Of a stretch of 64,000 bases of DNA, positions 31,505 to 39,909 are shown one piece after another; positions within the stretch are counted from its first letter, which is position 1, and every line of letters starts with the position of its first letter. The position numbers and the translations under genes were made by a program. Source of the DNA: Chimaeribacter californicus (GTDB taxonomy: Bacteria; Pseudomonadota; Gammaproteobacteria; Enterobacterales; Enterobacteriaceae); the NCBI RefSeq assembly GCF_002858675.1, contig NZ_PJZF01000021.1, positions 30,800 through 94,799 on the forward strand, given 5' to 3'. The notes under the pieces are model-generated. The model saw nothing but the letters and a program-made list of their open reading frames with translations, was not told where the DNA came from and did no database searches.

Positions 31505-32278
31505 ATGAAACACGCCCTGTTTTTGGCCGCCGCCTTGCTGGCGGGCCTGCCTGCTTGTGCCGCCGATCATGCGGCTGCCCCTGCCGCTGACCACACCGCG
31601 GATGCTCATCCCCACTGGGGTTATGAGGGCGAAGGGGCTCCCGCCCACTGGGCGGCACTCTCCACGGATTTCCACATGTGTGAAATCGGCCGCAACCAAT
31701 CCCCGATCGATATCCATGACGCCCTGAGCGCTCACCCGCGCCCACTGAAGGTCAATTACACGCTCGCGCCGGATAGCATAGTGAACAACGGCCACACCGT
31801 GCAGGTTAACGTGCTGCCGGGCAACACCGTAACGCTGGATGGCGAAACCTTCACGCTGCAACAGTTCCACTTCCATGCGCCAAGTGAAAACACCATCAAG
31901 GGCAAATCCTTCCCGATGGAGATGCACCTGGTGCATGCGGATGCCGGCGGCGAAGTGGCCGTGGTGGCGGTGATGTTTAACCTGGGCGCGGCGAACCCGG
32001 CGCTGGCGGCCCTGTGGCAAAACCTGCCACAACAGGTGAACCAGCCGGTGCTGCTCAGTCAGAAAGTGGACCTCAACGCCCTGCTGCCTGCGTCACGCAC
32101 CCATTACCGCTTCTCCGGCTCCCTGACCACCCCGCCCTGCACGGAAGGGGTTCGCTGGCTGGTGATGAAAACGCCGCTGACCCTTTCTCAGGGGCAACTG
32201 ACGCAATTCATCCAGCTGATGCATCACGCGAATAACCGCCCGGTGCAACCACTGCATGGCCGGGTCGTGATTGAATAA
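31505..32278 (+). CDS. Periplasmic alpha-class carbonic anhydrase
   Basis: A 257-residue enzyme interconverting CO2 and bicarbonate in the periplasm. The signal peptide is residues 1-20 (MKHALFLAAALLAGLPACA). All three zinc histidines are present: two in QFHFHAP and one in EMHLVH. The substrate-site segment SLTTPPCTEGVRW is intact, with a Cys pair probably disulfide-bonded to MCEIGRNQSPIDI. A histidine/alanine-rich linker follows the signal. The ATG at 31505 has the ribosome binding site AAGAGAAAGAG; the frame is open upstream but lacks a signal there. E. coli lacks an alpha-class enzyme, so this is an accessory gene between prmA and dusB. Confidence 0.93.
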   Translation: MKHALFLAAALLAGLPACAADHAAAPAADHTADAHPHWGYEGEGAPAHWAALSTDFHMCEIGRNQSPIDIHDALSAHPRPLKVNYTLAPDSIVNNGHTVQVNVLPGNTVTLDGETFTLQQFHFHAPSENTIKGKSFPMEMHLVHADAGGEVAVVAVMFNLGAANPALAALWQNLPQQVNQPVLLSQKVDLNALLPASRTHYRFSGSLTTPPCTEGVRWLVMKTPLTLSQGQLTQFIQLMHHANNRPVQPLHGRVVIE

Positions 32279-32640
32279 GCCTTCCTCTTACCGGCCTGCC
32301 ATCAGGCAGGCCGGTAAACCGCACGTTTTGTTGCTCCCCGCCTTTCTCTCTGTTGAGCATTATTTAACCACCACCTGAAGTAATCTTCTGATAACCTGCC
32401 GGTGACCGCTTACAATAACGGCGGATTCTGCTGCTTTTGCAGATAAAATGCTGTGTTCCAGGGAATATTTTTCTGCTTAATTGTCGATCAATAAATCATA
32501 ACTTATTGTTATATTTAGTCTATTTTTTACAGAAAGTGACGGGTGTCACCTTTCCCGGTTAAACCGATGCCAATTGTTCAAAGTTTGGCCTTTCATATCG
32601 CCGTAAAAATGCGTAATATACGCGCCCTTGCGGACACAGT
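32279..32640. promoter_or_regulatory. Control region upstream of dusB-fis
   Basis: The region begins with a perfect 13-bp stem with a 4-base loop (32288-32317) closing the carbonic anhydrase unit; no T-tract follows. Then comes an AT-rich block (about 32460-32530) typical of Fis and IHF binding upstream of fis, a small dyad GTGAC-N4-GTCAC at 32536-32549, and finally the fis promoter. No coding sequence is recognised. Confidence 0.6.
32591..32619 (+). promoter_or_regulatory. dusB-fis operon promoter with GC-rich discriminator
   Basis: TTTCAT (-35, 32591-32596) and TAATAT (-10, 32614-32619) are separated by exactly 17 bases and followed by ACGCGCCC. As I recall it, this matches the E. coli fis promoter almost base for base, including the preceding AAAGTTTGGCC. 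The GC-rich discriminator is the known basis of stringent (ppGpp/DksA) and growth-phase control. Confidence 0.88.
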
Positions 32641-32658
32641 ATGGTCAAAATTTTGTCT

Positions 32659-33663
32659 ATGCGCATTGGACACCACCAACTTACTAATTGCCTGATAGCC
32701 GCCCCGATGGCCGGTGTCACTGACCGGCCGTTTCGTGCGTTATGTCACGCAATGGGAGCGGGGATGGCGGTTTCTGAAATGCTCTCTTCCAACCCGGAAG
32801 TGTGGCGGACGGATAAATCGCGCCTGCGCATGGTGCATGAAGATGAACCCGGGATCCGGGCCGTGCAGATTGCCGGCTGCGACCCGGAGGATATGGCGGC
32901 GGCCGCCAGAATCAATGTGGCAAATGGTGCCCAAATCATCGATATCAATATGGGTTGCCCGGCCAAGAAAGTGAACCGCAAACTGGCAGGCTCTGCATTA
33001 TTGCAGTACCCCGATCTGGTCAAACAGATCCTTCAGGCCGTGGTTAACGCGGTGGAAGTGCCGGTTACGCTGAAAATTCGCACTGGTTGGGCACCAGAAC
33101 ATCGTAACTGTGTAGAAATTGCCCAACTGGCTGAAGATTGTGGTATTCAGGCCCTGACCATTCATGGCCGAACCCGTGCCTGCCTGTTTAACGGCAACGC
33201 GGAGTACGACAGCATTCGGACAGTTAAGCAGACTGTTTCCATTCCGGTTATCGCGAATGGCGACATTACTGACCCGCATAAAGCCAGGGCTGTGCTCGAC
33301 TATACGGGGGCTGATGCCCTGATGATAGGCCGCGCAGCCCAGGGGAGACCCTGGATCTTCCGGGAAATCCAGCATTATCTGGACACAGGGGAGCTGCTTC
33401 CACCCATGCCACTCGGTGAGGTGAAGCGCTTGTTGATTGAGCATGTACGGGAATTGCACGGCTTTTATGGTCCAGGCAAGGGATTCCGCATCGCTCGTAA
33501 GCACGTATCCTGGTATATCCAGGAAAATGCCCCAAATGACCAGTTTCGGCGCTCCTTCAACGCTATAGAGGATGCCAGCGAACAGCTGGAGGCGTTGGAA
33601 GCATATTTCGAAAATCTTAGCGTAAAAAAAGAGCTGACAGAACTATGTTCGAACAACGCGTGA
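32659..33663 (+). CDS. dusB: DusB, tRNA-dihydrouridine synthase B
   Basis: A 334-residue FMN enzyme reducing a uridine in the D-loop of tRNA. The catalytic Cys100 lies in [19 protein letters not shown], and [13 protein letters not shown] and ANGDI are conserved. I choose the ATG at 32659 ([10 protein letters not shown]), the E. coli start; an ATG at 32641 is in frame but lies almost at the promoter. The C-terminus extends about 13 residues past the usual E. coli end and runs 19 bases into fis, so translation of the two is likely coupled. Confidence 0.95.
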
Positions 33664-33941
33664 ATTCTGACGTACTGACCGTTTCTACCGTAAATTCTCA
33701 GGACCAGGTGACCCAAAAGCCCCTGCGTGACTCGGTTAAACAAGCACTGAAGAACTATTTTGCTCAACTGAACGGTCAGGACGTAAATGACCTGTATGAG
33801 CTGGTATTGGCTGAAGTTGAACAGCCACTGTTGGACATGGTGATGCAATACACCCGTGGCAACCAGACCCGTGCTGCCCTGATGATGGGTATCAACCGTG
33901 GTACGCTGCGTAAAAAATTGAAAAAATATGGCATGAACTGA
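33645..33941 (+). CDS. fis: Fis, nucleoid-associated DNA-bending protein
   Basis: A 98-residue homodimeric global regulator (rRNA promoters, recombination, supercoiling). The sequence is essentially the enterobacterial Fis: a flexible beta-hairpin arm at the N-terminus ([17 protein letters not shown]) and a C-terminal helix-turn-helix with [19 protein letters not shown]. The start is inside the dusB reading frame, and expression is driven from the dusB promoter. A terminator follows 27 bases after the stop. Confidence 0.98.
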
Positions 33942-33968
33942 TTTTTATCAGTTAATTGTCTGTTTAAT

Positions 33969-34003
33969 AAGGCGTTAATCGGCATGGATTAGCGCCTTTT
34001 TTA
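33969..34003 (+). terminator. Intrinsic terminator of dusB-fis
   Basis: AAGGCGTTAATC pairs with GATTAGCGCCTT (one G-U pair) over a 9-base loop and runs into a TTTTTT tract. It is a clear rho-independent terminator. Confidence 0.92.
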
Positions 34004-34083
34004 TTGCCTGTTTTTCCCGTTGCCCTGCGTTGCGCCCGCCCGTTTTTTATTCAGCGCGCCGCTGATATCTTTACAAAGCGCCG

Positions 34084-34092
34084 TGATATAAT
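34084..34092 (+). promoter_or_regulatory. Extended -10 promoter upstream of lpxP
   Basis: TGATATAAT is a perfect extended -10 (TGn plus TATAAT). There is no good -35 at 16-18 bases, which extended -10 promoters do not need. Transcription should start at about 34098-34100, exactly at the left arm of the hairpin-closed unit that follows, and about 190 bases upstream of lpxP. Confidence 0.7.
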
Positions 34093-34096
34093 AGCC

Positions 34097-34189
34097 GCCG
34101 AAAGTCGCCTCGCTCGCTAAACACCCCTGTCCCGGTTTACCTCGCGATCTCCGCTTTTGTGTAAAGATTGTGTCGCTTTCGGCTTTTTT
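34097..34189 (+). ncRNA. Candidate small RNA or attenuated leader upstream of lpxP
   Basis: GCCGAAAG at 34097-34104 is perfectly complementary to CTTTCGGC at 34176-34183, which is immediately followed by TTTTTT. The left arm coincides with the predicted start of transcription from the extended -10 promoter. The result would be a transcript of about 90 nt closed end to end by a terminal stem and ending in a U-tract. An inner stem TTTAC/GTAAA (34136-34140 with 34161-34165) is also possible. I do not recognise it as a named sRNA. It may instead be a terminator-type attenuator controlling read-through to lpxP. Confidence 0.5.
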
Positions 34190-34247
34190 CTAAACGATTG
34201 CCTGCCCACAGTGTCTACACCCCCGTACCGCTGATGAGACACTTCTC

Positions 34248-34278
34248 TATAGGCGTTACGCCCCCTTGAATGCCTATA
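34248..34278 (+). promoter_or_regulatory. Alternative hairpins in the lpxP leader
   Basis: TATAGGC (34248-34254) can pair with GCCTATA (34272-34278), ending 10 bases before the lpxP ATG. The same bases can instead form GGCG-TTA-CGCC (34252-34262). The two folds are mutually exclusive and flank a weak ribosome binding site, which suggests translational control, for instance by temperature. Function is inferred only from the pairing. Confidence 0.4.
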
Positions 34279-34288
34279 TGAGTTCCTG

Positions 34289-35209
34289 ATGATTAAACCG
34301 CAAAAATTTACCCGCGCCCTGCTGCATCCCCGCTACTGGTTTACCTGGTTTGGGCTGGGTGTGCTGTTCCTGCTGGTGCAACTGCCCTACCCGGTGCTTT
34401 ACCGCCTCGGTGTCTGGATGGGCCGCACCTCCATGCGCTTTTTGAAGCGCCGCGTTTCCATTACCCGCCGTAACCTTGAGCTCTGTTTCCCGGGCATGGA
34501 CCCATGCCTGCTGGAGCGCAAAGTGGTGAGCAATTTTGAATCCCTCGGCATGGGCCTGATTGAAACCGGCATGGCCTGGTTCTGGTCAGATCGCCGCGTC
34601 AAACGCTGGTTTGACGTCAACGGCCTGCACAACCTGAAGATGGCCCAGCAGGACAACCGCGGCGTGCTGGTGATCGGCATCCACTTTATGTCCCTGGAGC
34701 TCGGCGGCCGGGCAATGGGCCTCTGCCAGCCGATGATGGCGATGTACCGCCCGCACAACAACAAAGCGATGGAAGTCGCCCAGACCTGGGGCCGGATGCG
34801 CTCCAACAAAGCGATGCTGGACCGCAAAGACCTGCGCGGCATGGTGCAGGCGCTGAAACGCGGTGAAGCAGTATGGTTCGCCCCGGATCAGGACTACGGC
34901 CCGCGCGGCAGCGTGTTTGCCCCGCTGTTTGCAGTGGACCAGGCCGCGACCACCAGCGGCACCTTTATGCTGGCGCGGCTGGCCAAACCGGCGCTGGTGC
35001 CGGTGGTGCTGGTGCGCCGGGAAGATGGCCGCGGTTATGAATTGCTGATCCAACCGGCGTTGCAGGATTACCCGCTGGATGATGAAATGGCCGCCGCCGC
35101 ATACATGAACCGTATTGTTGAGCGCGAAATTATGCGTGCGCCGGATCAGTACATGTGGCTGCACCGCCGCTTTAAGACGCGCCCCACCGGCACGCCGTCA
35201 CTCTATTGA
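34289..35209 (+). CDS. lpxP: LpxP-like lipid A acyltransferase (palmitoleoyl type)
   Basis: A 306-residue inner-membrane acyltransferase of the LpxL/LpxM/LpxP family adding a secondary acyl chain to Kdo2-lipid IVA. One N-terminal membrane helix is present (residues about 17-37). The catalytic HX4E motif is [12 protein letters not shown]. That sequence and the following [16 protein letters not shown] match LpxP better than LpxL, which reads HFLTLELGAR. In E. coli LpxP is cold-induced and attaches palmitoleate. The long structured leader here would suit such control. It could be the main late acyltransferase if the genome lacks LpxL nearby. Confidence 0.85.
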   Translation: MIKPQKFTRALLHPRYWFTWFGLGVLFLLVQLPYPVLYRLGVWMGRTSMRFLKRRVSITRRNLELCFPGMDPCLLERKVVSNFESLGMGLIETGMAWFWSDRRVKRWFDVNGLHNLKMAQQDNRGVLVIGIHFMSLELGGRAMGLCQPMMAMYRPHNNKAMEVAQTWGRMRSNKAMLDRKDLRGMVQALKRGEAVWFAPDQDYGPRGSVFAPLFAVDQAATTSGTFMLARLAKPALVPVVLVRREDGRGYELLIQPALQDYPLDDEMAAAAYMNRIVEREIMRAPDQYMWLHRRFKTRPTGTPSLY

Positions 35210-35220
35210 CGCATCTGCAC

Positions 35221-35247
35221 TCCCGGCCTCCAGGCCGGGATTTTTTT
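35221..35247 (+). terminator. Intrinsic terminator of lpxP
   Basis: TCCCGGCCT and AGGCCGGGA form a perfect 9-bp stem followed by seven T residues, starting 11 bases after the lpxP stop. Confidence 0.95.
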
Positions 35248-35369
35248 GTCCGTTATCCTCTGCGTTTTGCCAACCCCTTTTTTCGCCGCCCTTGTCCTCC
35301 CTTTTCATTCTAAGTCATATAATCACCTCTAAAACCATTGCCTTACAAAGCGATTCTCCTGACAAACCC

Positions 35370-35437
35370 TGATAAGCAACATTATCAAGTAATTGATTTA
35401 AAATGACTTTATCTTTAATGATGTGAGCCAGCACACA
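35370..35437. promoter_or_regulatory. Distal aapJ control region: dyad and CRP-like site
   Basis: TGATAA-N6-TTATCA at 35370-35387 is a perfect interrupted palindrome with no assigned binder. TGTGAGCCAGCACACA at 35422-35437 matches the CRP half-sites at nine of ten positions. Both lie upstream of the NtrC site in the 470-base lpxP-aapJ spacer, which holds no gene that I can recognise. Confidence 0.4.
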
Positions 35438-35480
35438 AAATGCATCTTTTTGCGCCAGGAGATAGCAAAAATAGCGCGCC

Positions 35481-35497
35481 TGCACTGTTTTGGTGCT
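35481..35497. promoter_or_regulatory. NtrC enhancer site of aapJQMP
   Basis: TGCACTGTTTTGGTGCT has the NtrC palindrome GCAC-N7-GTGC and is very close to the E. coli glnA sites. Its centre is about 107 bases upstream of the predicted sigma-54 start, the same spacing as one glnA enhancer site. A weaker half-match lies at 35441-35457. Confidence 0.8.
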
Positions 35498-35570
35498 ATA
35501 GGTTTCATAATGCAGGTAAATGTTTCTGTTTCCTTCATTCGCCCCTTTGATTCCTAAGCCTTTTCAAAGT

Positions 35571-35586
35571 TGGCACCGCCTTTGCT
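35571..35586 (+). promoter_or_regulatory. Sigma-54 promoter of aapJQMP
   Basis: TGGCACCGCCTTTGCT matches the sigma-54 consensus TGGCAC-N5-TTGC, with the invariant GG and GC elements separated by exactly 10 bases. Transcription should start near 35596, about 84 bases before aapJ. With the NtrC site it indicates nitrogen-limitation control. Confidence 0.88.
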
Positions 35587-35679
35587 AATACCTTTCAGGG
35601 CTCGCGCCCGCGAACAGAAAGGGTGCACCAGGGTGTGCCGATAATGAAAACTCACCGATACCGCCTCACAGGATGCTTT

Positions 35680-36705
35680 ATGAAGAAGATGATGCTTTCG
35701 ACATTACTTGCTGCCGCCTCTTTTATTGCCGCAGCAAACCAGGCACACGCAGGCACGACACTCGACGCTGTACAGAAAAAGGGCTTTATCCAATGTGGCA
35801 TCAGTGACGGCCTGCCGGGCTTCTCCTATGCCGATTCCAGCGGCAAGTTCTCCGGGCTGGATGTGGATCTCTGCCGGGGCGTGGCTGCGGCGGTATTCGG
35901 CGATGCCAACAAAGTAAAATACACCCCGCTGACAGCCAAAGAGCGCTTCACCGCCCTGCAATCCGGCGAAGTAGACATCCTGTCGCGTAACACCACCTGG
36001 ACATCTTCACGTGACGGCGGCATGGGCATGATCTTCGCCGGGGTGAACTACTACGACGGCATCGGCTTCCTGACCCACAAGAAAGCGGGGCTGAAAAGCG
36101 CCAAAGAGCTGGACGGGGCCACCGTCTGCCTGCAGGCCGGTACTGACACCGAGCTGAACGTGGCGGACTTCTTCAAAGCCAACAACATGCAGTTCACGCC
36201 GGTGACCTTCGACCGTTCTGACGAAAGCGCCAAAGCGCTCGACTCCGGCCGCTGCGACACCCTGGCCTCTGACCAGTCCCAGCTTTACGCTTTGCGCATC
36301 AAACTCGGCAAACCGGATGAATTCATCGTGCTGCCGGAAGTGATCTCCAAAGAGCCGCTGGGGCCGGTGGTGCGCCGCGGTGATGAAGACTGGCTGGCGA
36401 TCGTGCGCTGGACGCTGTTCGCGATGCTGAACGCCGAAGAGATGGGCGTAACCTCCGCCAACGTTGACCAGCTGGCCGCCAACCCGAAAACCCCGGACAT
36501 GGCGCACCTGCTCGGCAAAGAGGGCAACTACGGCAAAGACCTGAAGCTGCCGAATGACTGGGCAGTGAAGATCGTTAAGCAGGTCGGCAACTACGGCGAA
36601 GTGTTTGAGCGCAACGTCGGCATGGGCAGTGAGCTGAAAATCAAACGCGGCCTGAACGCCCTCTGGAACCAGGGCGGCATCCAGTACGCCCCGACAGTAC
36701 GTTAA
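35680..36705 (+). CDS. aapJ: AapJ (YhdW), amino-acid ABC transporter binding protein
   Basis: A 341-residue periplasmic solute-binding protein for general L-amino acids (glutamate, glutamine, aspartate and related). The signal peptide is MKKMMLSTLLAAASFIAAANQAHA (1-24). Typical motifs of the family are GISDGLPGFSYADSSGKFSGLDVDLCRG and ERFTALQSGEVDILSRNTTWT. I choose the ATG at 35680, which gives a normal signal peptide; the frame is open 57 bases further upstream. It is first in aapJQMP, behind a sigma-54 promoter. Confidence 0.95.
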   Translation: MKKMMLSTLLAAASFIAAANQAHAGTTLDAVQKKGFIQCGISDGLPGFSYADSSGKFSGLDVDLCRGVAAAVFGDANKVKYTPLTAKERFTALQSGEVDILSRNTTWTSSRDGGMGMIFAGVNYYDGIGFLTHKKAGLKSAKELDGATVCLQAGTDTELNVADFFKANNMQFTPVTFDRSDESAKALDSGRCDTLASDQSQLYALRIKLGKPDEFIVLPEVISKEPLGPVVRRGDEDWLAIVRWTLFAMLNAEEMGVTSANVDQLAANPKTPDMAHLLGKEGNYGKDLKLPNDWAVKIVKQVGNYGEVFERNVGMGSELKIKRGLNALWNQGGIQYAPTVR

Positions 36706-36812
36706 CCCGGTGTGCCCCCGGCCGCGTGCCGGGGGCGCCCTCCCGCTATTGAGTAACGGTGTGATTACGGAACGGCCCCCTGCCGTTCCGTCACTGTTCT
36801 GAGGTTCCTGCT

Positions 36813-37991
36813 ATGTCGCAACGCCCAACCGGAAAAGGCGGCCTCTCGCTGACCAACCCAGCGGTACGCGCCTGGATTTACCAATTTATCGCGGTGGCTT
36901 TGCTGCTCGCCTGTGGCGGCTATCTTCTGCACAACACGGTGGTCAACCTCTCCACCCGAGGGATTACCTCCGGCTTTGCCTTCCTGAATAACAGCGCCGG
37001 CTTCGGCGTGATCCAGCACCTGATTGATTATGAACAAGGCGACACCTACGGCCGCCTGTTTGTGGTCGGCCTGCTGAACACGCTGCTGGTGTCGGTGCTC
37101 TGCATTGTGTTCGCCTCGTTGCTCGGCTTTATGGTCGGCCTCGGGCGGCTCTCAGACAACTGGCTGATCCGCAAGCTCTCCACGGTGTACGTCGAGACCT
37201 TCCGCAACATCCCGCCGTTGCTGCAAATCTTCTTCTGGTACTTCGCGGTGTTGCGCAACCTGCCCGGCCCGCGCCAGAGCCTTGACGCCTTCGGCGTGGT
37301 CTTTATGAGCAACCGCGGCCTCTACCTGCCGTCGCCCCAGTTGGGCGAAGGCGCACTGGCCGGGGTCATCGCCCTGCTGCTGGCGATTGCCGCGATCCTC
37401 GCCCTCGCCCGCTATAACCATTTCCGCCAGATCCACACCGGCCGGGTGTGGCGCATCTGGCCCTGGGCGCTGCTGCTGATCGTCGGCCTGCCGCTGCTGG
37501 CGCACGCCCTGTTCGGCGCGGCGCTGCACTGGGAACTGCCAACGCTGCGCGGCTTCAACTTCCGGGGCGGCATGGTGCTGATCCCGGAGCTGGCAGCGCT
37601 CACCGTGGCGCTGTCGGTTTATACCTCGGCGTTTATCGCGGAGGTGATCCGCTCCGGCATCCAGTCGGTGCCGGGCGGCCAGCATGAGGCGGCGCGCTCA
37701 CTCGGCCTGCCGAACCCGGTGACGCTGCGCCAGGTGGTGCTGCCGCAGGCGCTGCGGGTGATCATCCCGCCGCTCACCAGCCAGTACCTCAACGTAGTGA
37801 AGAACTCCTCGCTGGCGGCGGCCATCGGCTACCCGGACATGGTGTCGCTGTTTGCCGGTACGGTACTCAACCAGACCGGCCAGGCGATTGAGACCATCGC
37901 CATGACCATGTCGGTGTACCTGATTATCAGCCTGCTGATCTCGTTTTTGATGAACGTCTACAACCGGCGCATCGCGCTGGTCGAGCGCTAA
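36813..37991 (+). CDS. aapQ: AapQ (YhdX), amino-acid ABC transporter permease
   Basis: A 392-residue permease of the His/Glu/Gln/Arg subfamily with about eight membrane segments. The ATPase-contact EAA loop is EAARSLGLPNPVTLRQVVLPQALRVIIPPL (near residue 290), preceded by TAFIAEVIRSGIQSVPGGQ-type sequence. The long insertion between the early and late membrane segments is characteristic of AapQ/BztB. It pairs with AapM, encoded 9 bases downstream. Confidence 0.94.
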   Translation: MSQRPTGKGGLSLTNPAVRAWIYQFIAVALLLACGGYLLHNTVVNLSTRGITSGFAFLNNSAGFGVIQHLIDYEQGDTYGRLFVVGLLNTLLVSVLCIVFASLLGFMVGLGRLSDNWLIRKLSTVYVETFRNIPPLLQIFFWYFAVLRNLPGPRQSLDAFGVVFMSNRGLYLPSPQLGEGALAGVIALLLAIAAILALARYNHFRQIHTGRVWRIWPWALLLIVGLPLLAHALFGAALHWELPTLRGFNFRGGMVLIPELAALTVALSVYTSAFIAEVIRSGIQSVPGGQHEAARSLGLPNPVTLRQVVLPQALRVIIPPLTSQYLNVVKNSSLAAAIGYPDMVSLFAGTVLNQTGQAIETIAMTMSVYLIISLLISFLMNVYNRRIALVER

Positions 37992-38000
37992 GAGGCTTCC

Positions 38001-39110
38001 ATGACCATGACGTTACCCCCGCCATCACGCAGCGCGGTGCCGCCTTCCGGCCCGGTCGGCCGGGCCGTGCTGTGGGCGCGCCGCAACCTGTTTTCCAGCG
38101 TGTTCAACACGCTGCTGACGCTGTTCTGCCTCTGGCTGCTGTGGCTGGTTATCCCGCCGCTGCTGAACTGGGCGGTTTTCCAGGCTAACTGGATAGGCAC
38201 CACGCGCGCGGACTGCACCAAAGACGGCGCCTGCTGGGTGTTTATCCACGCCCGTTTCGGCCAGTTTATGTATGGCCTCTACCCCACTGACCAGCGCTGG
38301 CGCATCAACCTCGCACTGGTGATTGGCCTGATTTCCATCGGGCTGATGTTCTGGCGCGGGATGCCGCGCCGCGGGCGTTACATCGCGTGCTGGGCAGTGG
38401 CTTACCCGTTGCTGACCTGGTGGCTGCTGTATGGCGGCTTCCTTGGCCTGCCGCGCGTCGAAACCCGCCAATGGGGCGGCCTGACGCTGACGCTGATCAT
38501 CGCCTCCATCGGCATTGCCGGGGCGCTGCCGCTCGGCATTTTGCTGGCGCTGGGGCGGCGCTCGCGCCTGCCGATTGTGCGCATCCTCTCCATCTGCTTC
38601 ATCGAGTTCTGGCGCGGCGTGCCGCTGATCACCGTGCTGTTTATGTCCTCGGTGATGCTGCCGCTGTTCCTGCCGGAAGGCACCAGCATCGACAAACTGC
38701 TGCGGGCGCTGGTCGGGGTGATTCTGTTCCAGTCCGCTTATGTGGCGGAAGTGGTGCGCGGCGGCCTTCAGGCGCTGCCGAAAGGCCAGTACGAGGCGGC
38801 GGAGTCACTGGCGCTGGGCTACTGGAAAACGCAGGGGCTGGTGATTTTGCCGCAGGCGCTGAAGATGGTGATCCCGGGGCTGGTGAACACCATTATCGCG
38901 CTGTTCAAAGACACCAGCCTGGTGATCATTATCGGCCTGTTTGACCTGTTCAGCAGCGTGCAGCAGGCCACCGTAGACCCGATGTGGCTGGGGATGTCCA
39001 CCGAGGGCTACGTCTTCGCCGCGCTGGTCTACTGGATTTTCTGTTTCAGCATGTCGCGCTACAGCCAGCATCTGGAAAGGCGCTTTCACACCGGACGTTC
39101 CAACCACTGA
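38001..39110 (+). CDS. aapM: AapM (YhdY), amino-acid ABC transporter permease
   Basis: The second permease, 369 residues. It has the conserved IEFWRGVPLITVLFMSSVMLPLF and an EAA loop, YEAAESLALGYWKTQGLVILPQALKMVIPGL. A cytoplasmic N-terminal tail rich in proline precedes the first membrane helix. ATG codons at residues 1 and 3 make the exact start uncertain by two residues. It is followed 8 bases later by aapP. Confidence 0.94.
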   Translation: MTMTLPPPSRSAVPPSGPVGRAVLWARRNLFSSVFNTLLTLFCLWLLWLVIPPLLNWAVFQANWIGTTRADCTKDGACWVFIHARFGQFMYGLYPTDQRWRINLALVIGLISIGLMFWRGMPRRGRYIACWAVAYPLLTWWLLYGGFLGLPRVETRQWGGLTLTLIIASIGIAGALPLGILLALGRRSRLPIVRILSICFIEFWRGVPLITVLFMSSVMLPLFLPEGTSIDKLLRALVGVILFQSAYVAEVVRGGLQALPKGQYEAAESLALGYWKTQGLVILPQALKMVIPGLVNTIIALFKDTSLVIIIGLFDLFSSVQQATVDPMWLGMSTEGYVFAALVYWIFCFSMSRYSQHLERRFHTGRSNH

Positions 39111-39118
39111 GGTAAACC

Positions 39119-39880
39119 ATGAGCGACCATCAGGTTACAGACGATAAAAAAATGATGATTACGCTGGAAGCAGTCAATAAGTGGTACGGACAGTTCCACG
39201 TGCTTAAAGACATCAACCTGAACGTGAAACAGGGCGAGCGCATTGTGCTGTGCGGCCCGTCAGGTTCCGGCAAATCCACCACCATCCGTTGCATTAACCA
39301 TCTGGAAGAGCACCAGCAGGGGCGCATCGTGGTGGACGGCATCGAGCTGAATGACGATTTGCGCAACATTGAGAAAGTACGCACCGAAGTCGGCATGGTG
39401 TTCCAGCACTTTAACCTGTTCCCGCACCTGACGGTGTTGCAGAACTGCACGCTGGCGCCGACCTGGGTGCGCAAGATGCCGAAGAAAGAGGCGGATGAGC
39501 TGGCGATGCACTACCTGAAGCGGGTACGCATTGCCGAGCACGCGCACAAATACCCGGGGCAGATCTCCGGCGGCCAGCAGCAGCGCGTGGCGATTGCCCG
39601 CTCGCTCTGCATGAAGCCGAAGATCATGCTGTTTGACGAGCCGACCTCCGCACTCGACCCGGAGATGGTGAAAGAGGTGCTGGACACCATGATCGGCCTC
39701 GCGCAGGACGGCATGACCATGCTCTGCGTGACCCACGAGATGGGCTTTGCCCGCACCGTGGCCGACAGGGTGATCTTTATGGACCGTGGCGAAATCGTCG
39801 AACAGGCCGCCCCGCAGGAGTTCTTCTCCAACCCGAAATCGGAACGCACCCGGGAGTTTTTATCCCAGGTGATCCACTGA
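39119..39880 (+). CDS. aapP: AapP (YhdZ), amino-acid ABC transporter ATPase
   Basis: A 253-residue ATPase with Walker [10 protein letters not shown], the Q-loop in [17 protein letters not shown], signature [14 protein letters not shown], Walker [15 protein letters not shown] and the switch His in VTHEMGFA. It completes the aapJQMP importer. A GC-rich hairpin follows before the convergent sugar locus. In E. coli an rRNA operon lies next to yhdZ; here it does not. Confidence 0.96.
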   Translation: MSDHQVTDDKKMMITLEAVNKWYGQFHVLKDINLNVKQGERIVLCGPSGSGKSTTIRCINHLEEHQQGRIVVDGIELNDDLRNIEKVRTEVGMVFQHFNLFPHLTVLQNCTLAPTWVRKMPKKEADELAMHYLKRVRIAEHAHKYPGQISGGQQQRVAIARSLCMKPKIMLFDEPTSALDPEMVKEVLDTMIGLAQDGMTMLCVTHEMGFARTVADRVIFMDRGEIVEQAAPQEFFSNPKSERTREFLSQVIH

Positions 39881-39909
39881 TTTTGATCCATTGAACTATT
39901 GATGCACCC

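Noticed and set aside
35441..35457. Second NtrC site upstream of aapJ (TGCATCTTTTTGCGCCA)
   Set aside because: Only the left half fits the GCAC-N7-GTGC rule. I mention it with the strong site but do not list it as a separate feature.
35615..35640. GCAC/GTGC dyad between the sigma-54 promoter and aapJ
   Set aside because: The spacer is 6 rather than 7 bases and the site is downstream of the start, so it does not fit an NtrC enhancer.
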